Origin: Clostridium porci
GTDB taxonomy: Bacteria; Bacillota; Clostridia; Lachnospirales; Lachnospiraceae
Length of the DNA stretch: 64,000 bases
Direction: 5' to 3'
Assembly (NCBI RefSeq): GCF_009696375.1
Contig: NZ_VUMD01000008.1
Location: 124,001-188,000 of the forward strand
In this document: positions 16,636-24,508 of the stretch, piece after piece
How positions within the stretch are numbered: position 1 is the first letter of the stretch
Layout: each line of letters opens with the position of its first letter
Made by a program: the position numbers and the translations under genes
Notes under the pieces: generated by a model
The model's database searches: none
Seen by the model: only the letters and a program-made list of their open reading frames with translations
Told to the model about the DNA's origin: nothing

Positions 16636-18711
16636 GTGAGTATTTATAAGAATTTGCAACCACATGTGCATGTACTAAAGTTGACCGGTGGTACGGGAGA
16701 TGGTAAGACAGAGATTGCAACGGTGTTTGCATCCAAAGAAGCCAGAACGGTATTATTAAGAGGTGTTGGGCGGACAAATTCAACTTTGAAGGAACGTTTA
16801 TTAGTATATTCCGAGGAGTATGCAGATAAGCTTTTAGTTGCTGTAAAGTTAAATGTGGAACCATATGACAAGTTGAGTATGAGCGATCTGTTTGTTTCAT
16901 CTGTGGCAAAGGTAGTTAGAAGTCAGGGAAAAGTAGTAGATTCTGTTGTTGGAAAAGACGAAGAAGAATTGAAGAAATATTTGATTCAAGAAATGCAGGC
17001 AAAGAATAATGCAAAAGCTGTACTATCTTTTTTGACAGAGGAACAGAAAACAAAGATTATAAATGATTTGGTAGATATATACCATAGTTATTATATGTCA
17101 GAATACAATTATGAAATATATAACAGTGTTAGAAATAATCTGCCAGAAGGCGAAGCGAAGGATAATTCCACAAAATTTTTATCGGCATTAAAAAATGAAG
17201 TAGAACGAATGATTGATATACAGGGAGAAAAAGTACGTGAAAGCCTGTGGGATGTTCTGGATGAAATAAATCAATCGCTCCATGAAGTGTTTTTTGAGTA
17301 TTTCTGTAAAAGTGATATTTCAGAAGATGGCTATTATTATAAGGAAATTTATTTAGACAGTCCGGATGAGGCATTTATAGATGCAATGTTTACCGCCAAC
17401 GATATTCAAAATGGTCAGAGACTTTCTTTGGAAGTGTTTTGTAATGATATAGTTATTTACATTCCGGTAAGTCAGGCGATAACTAAAATAATCAGATCAA
17501 ACGGGAAAACAAATGCTGTTTTTAAGGATAACAGGGACAAAGTTGTATTTGGTATTTTTGACACGAGGGGACTTTTCCATGCAGAAAATACAGAAGACGA
17601 TAATGCCGATTATCTGAATGATTTATTATATCAGGGAGATGCGGATGCATTATTAATGGTAGTTCCTCTATTTGGAGATTCTAATGAGAAAAAAATACAG
17701 GAATTGTATAAAACTGTTTTTGCTACTTACAGTAAACAGATACCTGCTTTTATGATACATAATAAGGTGGATTTGTTTGTAGACTCCATTCGAAAAGATA
17801 GCTATATGGATGATCCTCTTTCAATGGATATGGAGTTGGGGCAAGAGTTATCAAGTAAAGAAATTATAAGCGCTATATCGGCAAGAGAACAGGAGCTGCG
17901 AGAGGAAATACAAAATGCCCAGACAAAATCCAGACAAAATTTGAAGATTAAGTCATTATCCTGCTATTTAAAAAGAGATGGCTCAATGCAGGAAGAAATT
18001 GTCAAAAGATATAACATATCAAATGTAATCATGACCATATTTGCAGATACAGCCGATTATCTTGAAAAATCAGCAGTTAAAATTCCGGTAAAAACAGACA
18101 GACCGGAAAGCGAAGTGGTTGTCAGAATTGATAAAGCAAGATTAGCTGAAATTGTTCATGAGTATCTGTTGAAGGATGTAACGAATAAGAAAGTGTTTGC
18201 ACCGGGACTTGAAGATTTAAGATTAAGTATTGGGAAAACACCACATGGAAATTCCTATTATGCATTACGTAGAAGGTTGAAATATGGAGATGGTTATACA
18301 TGTAATATTGACGAATCGTATTATTATAATTGCAAGTCCTTTTCCATAAATTTTACAGCCAATTTACGGAATTTTGTTTCTACAGATATGGCTAAAAGGA
18401 TTGTAAAGGAAACCATGAAATTATCCGGTGGATATTTTACAAAGGATAAGGATGAAGAAGAATTCTATTATATTGTAGAAGGCAGAATATTCCCGAAGAT
18501 GTTTGTGGGACAGATGTTATATCATAAAGCAATGCTAAGTGCAGAGCAGGAAGCAGTAGGATTTATGGCGCGATTCCAAAAGTTTCTGAAGAATAGTCAG
18601 CGATTTTTTGATAGTGGAAATTTGGACGAGCAAGCATATGTAGATGCTATGTATCATGTAGTCTATGAGGCAGCTCAGAGAGCATTGAATATGAATGTAA
18701 CTTTGAGGTAG
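16636..18711 (+). CDS. Large P-loop GTPase-like protein of unknown function
   Basis: This is a 691-residue protein. GGAGGTG (16623-16629) sets the start at GTG 16636. It shows G1 GGTGDGKT (residues 18 to 25), G3-like DTRG (309 to 312, in VFGIFDTRGLF) and G4 NKVD (376 to 379), the set expected of a GTPase. The 284 residues between G1 and G3 form a mostly helical insertion, far larger than in Ras-like or dynamin-like proteins. The C-terminal 250 residues resemble nothing recognised. No membrane segment is seen. It stands alone as apparent cargo of the element, behind an attenuator-like leader. A defence role is possible but only inferred. Confidence 0.65.
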   Translation: MSIYKNLQPHVHVLKLTGGTGDGKTEIATVFASKEARTVLLRGVGRTNSTLKERLLVYSEEYADKLLVAVKLNVEPYDKLSMSDLFVSSVAKVVRSQGKVVDSVVGKDEEELKKYLIQEMQAKNNAKAVLSFLTEEQKTKIINDLVDIYHSYYMSEYNYEIYNSVRNNLPEGEAKDNSTKFLSALKNEVERMIDIQGEKVRESLWDVLDEINQSLHEVFFEYFCKSDISEDGYYYKEIYLDSPDEAFIDAMFTANDIQNGQRLSLEVFCNDIVIYIPVSQAITKIIRSNGKTNAVFKDNRDKVVFGIFDTRGLFHAENTEDDNADYLNDLLYQGDADALLMVVPLFGDSNEKKIQELYKTVFATYSKQIPAFMIHNKVDLFVDSIRKDSYMDDPLSMDMELGQELSSKEIISAISAREQELREEIQNAQTKSRQNLKIKSLSCYLKRDGSMQEEIVKRYNISNVIMTIFADTADYLEKSAVKIPVKTDRPESEVVVRIDKARLAEIVHEYLLKDVTNKKVFAPGLEDLRLSIGKTPHGNSYYALRRRLKYGDGYTCNIDESYYYNCKSFSINFTANLRNFVSTDMAKRIVKETMKLSGGYFTKDKDEEEFYYIVEGRIFPKMFVGQMLYHKAMLSAEQEAVGFMARFQKFLKNSQRFFDSGNLDEQAYVDAMYHVVYEAAQRALNMNVTLR

Positions 18712-18978
18712 CTTATTATAGAGCCTAATCTTTGTCACGAGTACGAAACTACCCGTTTCGGAAAGAAGGGGATGAAAACAAATTAGGATTAATAAGAACG
18801 AGTGTTCGATATATTATATGAGTATGACGTAGTATATACCGTCAATTTTACGATCAGCACTGCCAGGGCATTTTTGGATGCGTCGGAACTCCTGACAGAA
18901 TAGCTTGCGAAGGTTTATTCCCTTTCCTTTGACAAATACAAAGATGTGAAAAATTTTTGTATCAAAAGGAGAGATAAC
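18712..18978. other. Intergenic stretch after the GTPase gene
   Basis: There is no convincing gene. A short hairpin CGAAAC/GTTTCG near 18745-18761 may act in termination. TTGACA near 18930 could be a -35 box for the interrupted gene that follows. Confidence 0.4.
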
Positions 18979-19068
18979 ATGTCAGATTATCAAGAAGTGG
19001 TAGAATTTAGGTGTAGGAGAGTCTATGAAAGTTTTTCTGTAAATAAAGATTTAAAAGGTCTTCTATGA
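18979..19068 (+). pseudogene. 5' end of a gene interrupted by the IS256-type element
   Basis: AAAGGAGAG precedes ATG 18979. The frame starts MSDYQEVVEFRCRR and runs into the insertion sequence at about 19017, where it ends by chance at 19068. Some 13 native codons remain. The rest of the gene is not recognised beyond the right end of the insertion, so the original product is unknown. Confidence 0.45.
19017..19045 (+). repeat. IS256-type left terminal inverted repeat
   Basis: It pairs with 20474-20502, with best identity at both ends (GAGAGT and TCTGTAAATA). Confidence 0.75.
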
Positions 19069-19099
19069 TAAAATATTAAATTATAGGAGGCCTTTTAGT

Positions 19100-20341
19100 A
19101 TGGCAAGAGAAAAGAAACCCGTACACAAAGTACAAATGACTGAGGGAAAGCGTAACATCATCCAGATGCTCCTGCAAGAGTATGACATTGGATCCGCACA
19201 GGATATCCAGGATGCCCTCAAAGACCTTCTTGGTGGAACCATCAAGGAAATGATGGAAGCTGAAATGGATGACCATCTGGGATATTCCAAATCAGAACGC
19301 TCCAATAGCGACGATTACCGTAATGGCTACAAATCCAAGCAGGTAAACAGCAGCTATGGCAGCATGGAAATTCAAGTTCCTCAGGACCGTAAATCAACCT
19401 TTGAACCGCAGGCAGTGAAGAAACGCCAGAAGGACATTTCTGACATTGACCAAAAGATTATCTCCATGTACGCAAAGGGAATGACTGCCAGGCAGATTTC
19501 AGATACACTGGAGGATATCTATGGATTTGAAGCATCGGAAGGCTTTATTTCTGATGTGACGGATAAGATTATGCCACAGATTGAAGATTGGCAGAACCGA
19601 CCTCTTTCAGAGGTATATCCGGTATTGTTTATTGATGCCATTCACTACTCAGTCAGAAATAATGGGGTTATTCGCAAGTTGGCAGCATATGTAATCCTTG
19701 GTATTAACAATGATGGTTACAAGGAAGTTCTTACCATCGAAATCGGAGAAAATGAGAGTGCCAAGTATTGGCTTTCTGTTTTGAATGGCTTAAAGAACCG
19801 AGGCGTAAAGGATATCCTGATTATCTGTGCAGATGGTCTGACTGGTATTAAAGAAGCCATTTGTGCAGCTTATCCAAAAACGGAATATCAGCGCTGTATC
19901 GTCCATCAGGTCAGGAATACCATGAGATATGTGGCGGATAAGGATAGAAAGCCCTTCTGTACGGATTTGAAGACTATTTATCAGGCACCCACAGAAGAAA
20001 AGGCATTGGAAGCCCTGGAGCGTGTTACTGAAAAATGGAGCGAAAAATATCCGAATTCCATGAAAAGCTGGAAACTCAACTGGGATGCCATTTCTCCGAT
20101 TTTCAAGTTTTCAGCGACTGTCCGAAAGGTTATCTATACGACTAATACCATTGAAAGCCTGAATGCAACATACCGGAAATTGAACCGTCAGCGCAGTGTT
20201 TTTCCAAGTGACACAGCATTGCTGAAAGCCCTCTATTTGTCCACCTTTGAAGCAACGAAAAAATGGAGTATGCCCATTCGGAACTGGGGACAGGTCTATG
20301 GTGAACTGAGCATTATGTACGAAGGCCGACTACCGGAATAA
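19100..20341 (+). CDS. IS256-family (Mutator-type) transposase
   Basis: This is a 413-residue DDE transposase of the MULE/IS256 family, which moves its element by a copy-out mechanism. The catalytic residues are D179 (LFIDAIHYS), D245 (CADGLTG) and E352 (NTIESLNATYRK). The family C(2)H motif CIVHQVRN lies before the last acid. The N-terminal part has the usual helix-turn-helix (GMTARQISDTLEDIYG). The length is normal for the family. GGAGG lies 8 bases before ATG. It looks intact and could be active. Confidence 0.95.
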   Translation: MAREKKPVHKVQMTEGKRNIIQMLLQEYDIGSAQDIQDALKDLLGGTIKEMMEAEMDDHLGYSKSERSNSDDYRNGYKSKQVNSSYGSMEIQVPQDRKSTFEPQAVKKRQKDISDIDQKIISMYAKGMTARQISDTLEDIYGFEASEGFISDVTDKIMPQIEDWQNRPLSEVYPVLFIDAIHYSVRNNGVIRKLAAYVILGINNDGYKEVLTIEIGENESAKYWLSVLNGLKNRGVKDILIICADGLTGIKEAICAAYPKTEYQRCIVHQVRNTMRYVADKDRKPFCTDLKTIYQAPTEEKALEALERVTEKWSEKYPNSMKSWKLNWDAISPIFKFSATVRKVIYTTNTIESLNATYRKLNRQRSVFPSDTALLKALYLSTFEATKKWSMPIRNWGQVYGELSIMYEGRLPE

Positions 20342-20360
20342 GAGAATTCACCTTAGTTTC

Positions 20361-20381
20361 ACAGGCGGATTTTCCGCCTGT
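20361..20381 (+). terminator. Terminator after the IS256 transposase
   Basis: The perfect 9-bp stem ACAGGCGGA/TCCGCCTGT with a 3-base loop, followed by TTCTT, lies 20 bases after the transposase stop. Confidence 0.7.
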
Positions 20382-20473
20382 TCTTGACATGCAGCGATAG
20401 TTGTTGTTATAAATAAAACAAGGGCTGAACATCCCAAAAGGTACTTTCAGCCCAGTTATATCATAGAAGATCG

Positions 20474-20502
20474 TATTTACAGACTTTTCTTCACACACTC
20501 TC
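20474..20502 (-). repeat. IS256-type right terminal inverted repeat
   Basis: The reverse complement begins GAGAGTGTGTGAA and ends CTGTAAATA, matching the left end at 21 of 29 bases. Confidence 0.75.
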
Positions 20503-20528
20503 TGGGTTTTTAACTCTGGAAGAGTGAT

Positions 20529-20681
20529 TTAACCTTGGAATATGCCCTGATATTCGATTTTATTTTTATCCAAATCCATCTTTGCGACAATCTTTTGCGG
20601 TTGACTGTCTATATATTTTTTAATTAGGGTGCAGTCGATTTTATGCCCTCCGTTATCAAATAAATGTACACATACTATCAC
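20529..20681 (-). CDS. Small possible protein coupled to the GIY-YIG gene
   Basis: This 50-codon frame starts at GTG 20681, overlapping the TGA of the GIY-YIG/DUF4357 gene (GTGA). It contains GGHKIDCTLIKKYIDSQPQK. It reads like coding sequence but is not recognised. It may be a relic. Confidence 0.25.
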   Translation of the reverse strand: MIVCVHLFDNGGHKIDCTLIKKYIDSQPQKIVAKMDLDKNKIEYQGIFQG

Positions 20682-21499
20682 TTGCGGAACAACTCATCCA
20701 ATATTTTTCCGTCCTTGTTCTTCCATTCGACCCAACCATTTGTGCTACCGCCAAGAACGAACATGGCAGCAGAGCTGGGAGAGGTAAAGGAAACAGATAC
20801 ATTCAACTTGTGCTTACCATCAATGTCAGAAATATTACCGTTTTGAATTGCAATCTGCCGCTGTTTTTCAACGTTGTGGGAGTGGCATCTACGACTCATA
20901 TCAACTTCAGAACCTTCCAGAACATCAAATTTTTCTCCATCGTAAACCCCAAATGCTTTAATTCCATTTCTGGTCGTGTGCAGAATATTTACTTCGTTCA
21001 ACCTTGTTTTAGAATTCTCCATCTTATAGCCCTGCGTAGCCATGATAAACTTGATTTCTTCGTATACTTCTTTAATCAAGGGCAAATCTTATTCATCGAT
21101 TTCGTACTTTGGATTAATTGTGTTTTCTACCTTGTACCGCTTGGATTCCGTGGCCTTATTGATGGCATAAGCTTCAAGACCGCTTATCATATCCAAGGAG
21201 AAGGTTTTGCTGTCTGCCAGGAACATAATTGCCTTATTCCAGAAATCTTTGGAACGATTGTGATCATCCAGTCTGCTGACACCGTTTCTTGTTTGACCTA
21301 CATAGATCTGAGCAATCTTGTTATCGTCATTTTCGCTGATGAGGTAGTAAATTCCGGGGCGATTGATGCCAGCTAGCTTTTTGGCTTCTGAGAGCAGCGG
21401 ACGAGGAATTACATAGGTAGTCATTGTAGATAAATGGCGACGAATGGATCTAATACCATCCGGCTGACCATTGTGATATATAATTTCAAGCCATATCAT
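20678..21499 (-). pseudogene. GIY-YIG nuclease with DUF4357, in-frame nonsense codon
   Basis: The first part is a GIY-YIG protein: GIYYLISENDDNKIAQIYVGQT, then an arginine helix and the conserved glutamate in GLEAYAI. After KYEIDE a TAA (21089-21091) interrupts, and the same frame continues DLPLIKEVYEEIKFIMATQG into a C-terminal DUF4357-type domain (SPSSAAMFVLGGSTNGWVEW). A tyrosine codon changed to TAA would explain it. The C-terminal part has no proper ribosome-binding site. The gene begins right at the serine recombinase relic, so its upstream region is probably rearranged. Probably inactive, though a shortened GIY-YIG product could be made. Confidence 0.75.
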
Positions 21500-21715
21500 G
21501 AAAGTATTCCGTTATTATCGTTGTGTGAATATCAAGAAAAAGAAACTCTACGACAAGAAAGCGGTCAAGAAAGACTGGATTGAGATTTAGTTGTCAGCTA
21601 CACCACAAAAGCGATTATGAACGATACCGCCATGGAACGTCTGATTGATACGCTTATGGAATTGCAAAAAAGAGAGCACCCGGCTGCCAGGAGTACTGGA
21701 GCTGCCGCAGGATAA
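21498..21715 (+). pseudogene. Large serine recombinase, C-terminal remnant
   Basis: The reading YYRCVNIKKKKLYDKKAVKKDWIE, then, after a single-base frameshift at about 21586, DLVVSYTTKAIMNDTAMERLI and DTLMELQKRE, matches the zinc-ribbon and C-terminal coil of large serine integrases of conjugative elements. The catalytic N-terminal domain is absent. It marks the right part of the former element, next to the core gene for GH13. Confidence 0.8.
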
Positions 21716-21751
21716 GCCTGAAATCAGAGGCAGCTTGAAACGATCGGTCTT

Positions 21752-23866
21752 CTACAGATCCGGCTCATCCGCAAACCGCGTATTCACCACGGGATAGAAA
21801 TCCTCTGGCCTAGAAATCAACACAGCCGCGCTATGGGCCGGCATTTCTATTGTTAATAACCCTCTCCTTACGTGGTACATCATAATTCCCGCGTTGTATC
21901 CCTCCTCCACAGTAAGCATAGGTCTTCCCAATACCATATCATCTGTGATTCCCAGCTGCCACACTGGAACCTCCACCCTACGGCTGTCCGGACTGTTGCT
22001 GACAATTACTACGCCATGGTACTGCCTGTACATACGGCCATATGCGATCAGGTGATGCTCTGCCAGAAGAGGCTTTATAGAGCCCAGCCGGAAAACGGGA
22101 AGCCTCTTGTGTATTCCCGCCATATACCGGTGGAACTCAATCAGCTCCAAATTCTCATGCCCCCATGGATAGGTTCTCCGGCTGTCCGGGTCCGTCCAGC
22201 CGCATACCCCAGCCTCGTCCCCATAATACAGAGTTGGCGCACCCGGCCAGGTCATCTGAATCACCACGGCCTCACGAAGCACACAGAGCTTTACATTTTC
22301 CTCCGCCTGTCTGCCCCCCATGGTTCCTATTCTTCCCACTGTCTGATTGGTTCTTGTAAGGAACCGGGAATGGTCATGGTTGGACAACTGATTCATGGCT
22401 GTCATGACCGTATTGGTCTGCATCCGGCTCATATGGTAGCTCATAGCATTAAAAAAGGCTTCCCCATCTCCCCAGAGACTGTCATTATAGCTGTCACTGT
22501 GCTTTTCCATTCCTGTCAGAAACCAGGTCAACGGCTCCATAAATGCATCGTAATTCATGATGGAATCCCACTGGTCTCCCTCCAGCCAGGGAGCCGGATC
22601 TCCATAGTGCTCCGCCAAAATCAGAACATCTGGATTCACCGCTTTAACCGCCCTGCGAAACTCCCTCCAGAATTCATGATTATACTCAGCCGTATGGCCC
22701 AGATCCGCAGCTACATCCAGTCTCCAGCCATCTACCGAGTATGGAGGCGAAATCCATTTCCTGGCTATATGCAACACATATTCCACCAGCTTTTCCGAAT
22801 TTTCATAATTCAGCTTTGGCAGGGTATCGTGCCCCCACCATCCGTCATAGGTTCGATTATCAGGCCAGGCCCCCTGGCTCTCATCATGGAAACGAAAAAA
22901 GCCGCGGTAAGGACTGTCTCCTGACTCATAGGCTCCTGGCTCATAATCCCCAGCGCGGCGGTAAATCCCCTCCACATCCAACCATTTATTAAAGGAACCG
23001 CAGTGATTAAACACGCCGTCCAGAATGATCCGCATCCCTCTCCTATGGATTTCCTCTACAAACCTGACAAACAAATCATCGCTGGCCTTCAGATTATCCT
23101 TTCCCGCACTGCGTACCACATATTTCTCCGCTTTTTCATTATCCACGGCATTTTCATCCACCAGACAGCCCCCATCCCTTATGATTCTTCCAAAATGAGG
23201 GTCAATATGCTCATAGTCCTGACAATCATACTTATGGTTGGAAGGTGATACGAAAACAGGATTCAGGTAAATAACCTCCACACCCAGACTCTTGATGTAA
23301 TCCAGCTTATCCCATACTCCCTGTATATCTCCGCCATAAAAGCAGCCCACATCCATGGCAGAGGGAAGTTTATTCCAGTCCTCTATGTGCTGTACCGGCC
23401 TGCCGATATAAACATACTCGCAGGTTTCCACATCATTGTTTGTATCTCCGTTGCAAAACCGATCCACAAAGATCTGATACATAATCGCACCCTTGGCCCA
23501 GTCCGGTGTATGAAAGCCTGGGGTTATTTTAAAATCAAAACAAGCCTGGCTGTCCATGGTTGCTCCAAGCCTGTTAAACAGACAGACATCCTGTCCGGCC
23601 TCAACCTTAAAGTGATAACGTACCTGTTCAGTGCCTGCTGTAATCTTATACTCATAATAATCAAACAACTGGTCAGACTCCGCCTTAGTCATCTCAGCCT
23701 GGGTATTGTCCGTCACATAGTATACATGCTCAGCATTGCCCCTGGCTGTCCTCATACGAATTTTTACATCCTGATAAGCATCTGGCTCCATCGGACATCT
23801 GTAATCCTCCATCTCAGAAGAAAAAAGAGCGTCTCTGTTAATCAATCCTTTTATATTGTCTCCCAC
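21752..23866 (-). CDS. GH13 alpha-amylase-family glycoside hydrolase (neopullulanase/cyclomaltodextrinase type)
   Basis: This 704-residue enzyme hydrolyses alpha-glucans or maltodextrins. The N-terminal 120 residues form a beta-sandwich as in neopullulanase-like enzymes. The (beta/alpha)8 barrel shows the four GH13 regions: DGVFNH, GWRLDVAAD (nucleophile Asp), ILAEHYG (acid/base Glu) and SNHDHSR (third Asp). A C-terminal beta domain follows. There is no signal peptide, so it acts inside the cell. It stands alone; the exact substrate cannot be read. It is the first core-like gene after the element remnant. Confidence 0.9.
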   Translation of the reverse strand: MGDNIKGLINRDALFSSEMEDYRCPMEPDAYQDVKIRMRTARGNAEHVYYVTDNTQAEMTKAESDQLFDYYEYKITAGTEQVRYHFKVEAGQDVCLFNRLGATMDSQACFDFKITPGFHTPDWAKGAIMYQIFVDRFCNGDTNNDVETCEYVYIGRPVQHIEDWNKLPSAMDVGCFYGGDIQGVWDKLDYIKSLGVEVIYLNPVFVSPSNHKYDCQDYEHIDPHFGRIIRDGGCLVDENAVDNEKAEKYVVRSAGKDNLKASDDLFVRFVEEIHRRGMRIILDGVFNHCGSFNKWLDVEGIYRRAGDYEPGAYESGDSPYRGFFRFHDESQGAWPDNRTYDGWWGHDTLPKLNYENSEKLVEYVLHIARKWISPPYSVDGWRLDVAADLGHTAEYNHEFWREFRRAVKAVNPDVLILAEHYGDPAPWLEGDQWDSIMNYDAFMEPLTWFLTGMEKHSDSYNDSLWGDGEAFFNAMSYHMSRMQTNTVMTAMNQLSNHDHSRFLTRTNQTVGRIGTMGGRQAEENVKLCVLREAVVIQMTWPGAPTLYYGDEAGVCGWTDPDSRRTYPWGHENLELIEFHRYMAGIHKRLPVFRLGSIKPLLAEHHLIAYGRMYRQYHGVVIVSNSPDSRRVEVPVWQLGITDDMVLGRPMLTVEEGYNAGIMMYHVRRGLLTIEMPAHSAAVLISRPEDFYPVVNTRFADEPDL

Positions 23867-23949
23867 GGCTGATATCCTTTTCTGTGTTTAGTCAACTATC
23901 CACGACCTAAAGGTCTGGAAACTTTTATTCAGGGTCATTGAACTGCCAA

Positions 23950-24314
23950 AATGCAGATACATTGCGGTCTTTCGTCATAACAGGCTCTGCAGCATTGCGA
24001 ACAACGGTCAGGCCCTCTAAGGCTATGAGATTATCGCTATGGAAACAGACAAAGACCACCTTGATTTTCTGTTAAGCTACGATACTACTGACAGAGTACG
24101 CAACATTGTTAAGCCTGTTAAGCAGGAAACTGCACACCATCTATGGAAGAAATATCCTGATTTCTTGCCGGAACAATACTGGAAGAAGAACATCTTTTGG
24201 TCTTACGGATATTTTGCCTGTAGCATATGGGAAGAATCATCTGCAGCCATAGAAGGATATATTGTAAGCCAAGGTTATTTTTCTCAGAGGACTCCAACAC
24301 ACTCAACTGGCTAA
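23950..24314 (+). pseudogene. IS200/IS605-family TnpA transposase, remnant
   Basis: The tail GYEIIAMETDKDHLDFLLSYD, then TAHHLWKKYPDFL and FWSYGYFACSI, matches the HUH/Y1 transposase TnpA. The HUH-containing N-terminal half is degenerate, with an in-frame TAA at about 24017, and the catalytic tyrosine helix is altered (AAIEGYIVSQG). It is inactive. Confidence 0.8.
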
Positions 24315-24327
24315 CGTCATTAAATTG

Positions 24328-24355
24328 AAAAGCCTGGCGGGGTAGCCAGACTTTT
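24328..24355 (+). repeat. IS200/IS605 right-end hairpin
   Basis: The imperfect 11-bp stem AAAAGCCTGGC/GCCAGACTTTT with one mismatch lies just after the transposase relic. Such subterminal hairpins are what TnpA binds. Confidence 0.55.
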
Positions 24356-24448
24356 CAGGAGAAGGTATTTCGTTTCTTATGGGGTGTAGCAAAAACTATA
24401 TAATGTATTGGGGGGGTTACGTCTATTATAATAGCACAGGACAGATAA

Positions 24449-24486
24449 AAAGTGTGCACAAAGATAAAAAATTTTACGCACACTTT
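24449..24486 (-). terminator. Terminator of ftsH
   Basis: The 9-bp stem AAAGTGTGC/GCACACTTT lies 23 bases after the ftsH stop on the minus strand, with an AT-rich loop. Confidence 0.6.
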
Positions 24487-24508
24487 ATAGTCAAAAATAA
24501 CAATCCTG

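Larger units (their letters stand above)
19017..20502 (+). mobile_element. IS256-family insertion sequence
   Basis: A single transposase gene is flanked by imperfect 29-bp terminal inverted repeats: 19017-19045 (GAGAGTCTATGAA, then CTGTAAATA) and 20474-20502 reversed, 21 of 29 positions identical. No clear 8- or 9-bp target duplication is visible, so neighbouring DNA may have been rearranged after insertion. Confidence 0.8.
10539..21720. mobile_element. Decayed integrative conjugative element (Tn1549/CTn-like)
   Basis: The region holds relics of typical conjugative-element genes in order: a parM-like partition gene, a virB4-type ATPase, a CD1108-like gene, several small element genes, a cargo GTPase, an insertion sequence and the C-terminal end of a large serine recombinase. 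Relaxase, coupling protein, most transfer genes and an intact integrase are missing. At least five genes carry stops, frameshifts or deletions. The element can hardly transfer by itself. The right limit is set by the recombinase tail and the change in base composition; the left limit is uncertain. Confidence 0.75.
23867..24508. other. Gap between GH13 gene and ftsH with transposon relic
   Basis: It contains a decayed IS200 transposase, its right-end hairpin and the ftsH terminator. Nothing else is recognised. Confidence 0.6.

Noticed and set aside
19005-20512. Target-site duplication of the IS256-type element
   Set aside because: Eight- and nine-base windows on both sides do not match.
22165-22359. 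Plus-strand frames opposite the GH13 gene
   Set aside because: They are antisense shadows without start signals, rich in proline and arginine as expected for the opposite strand.
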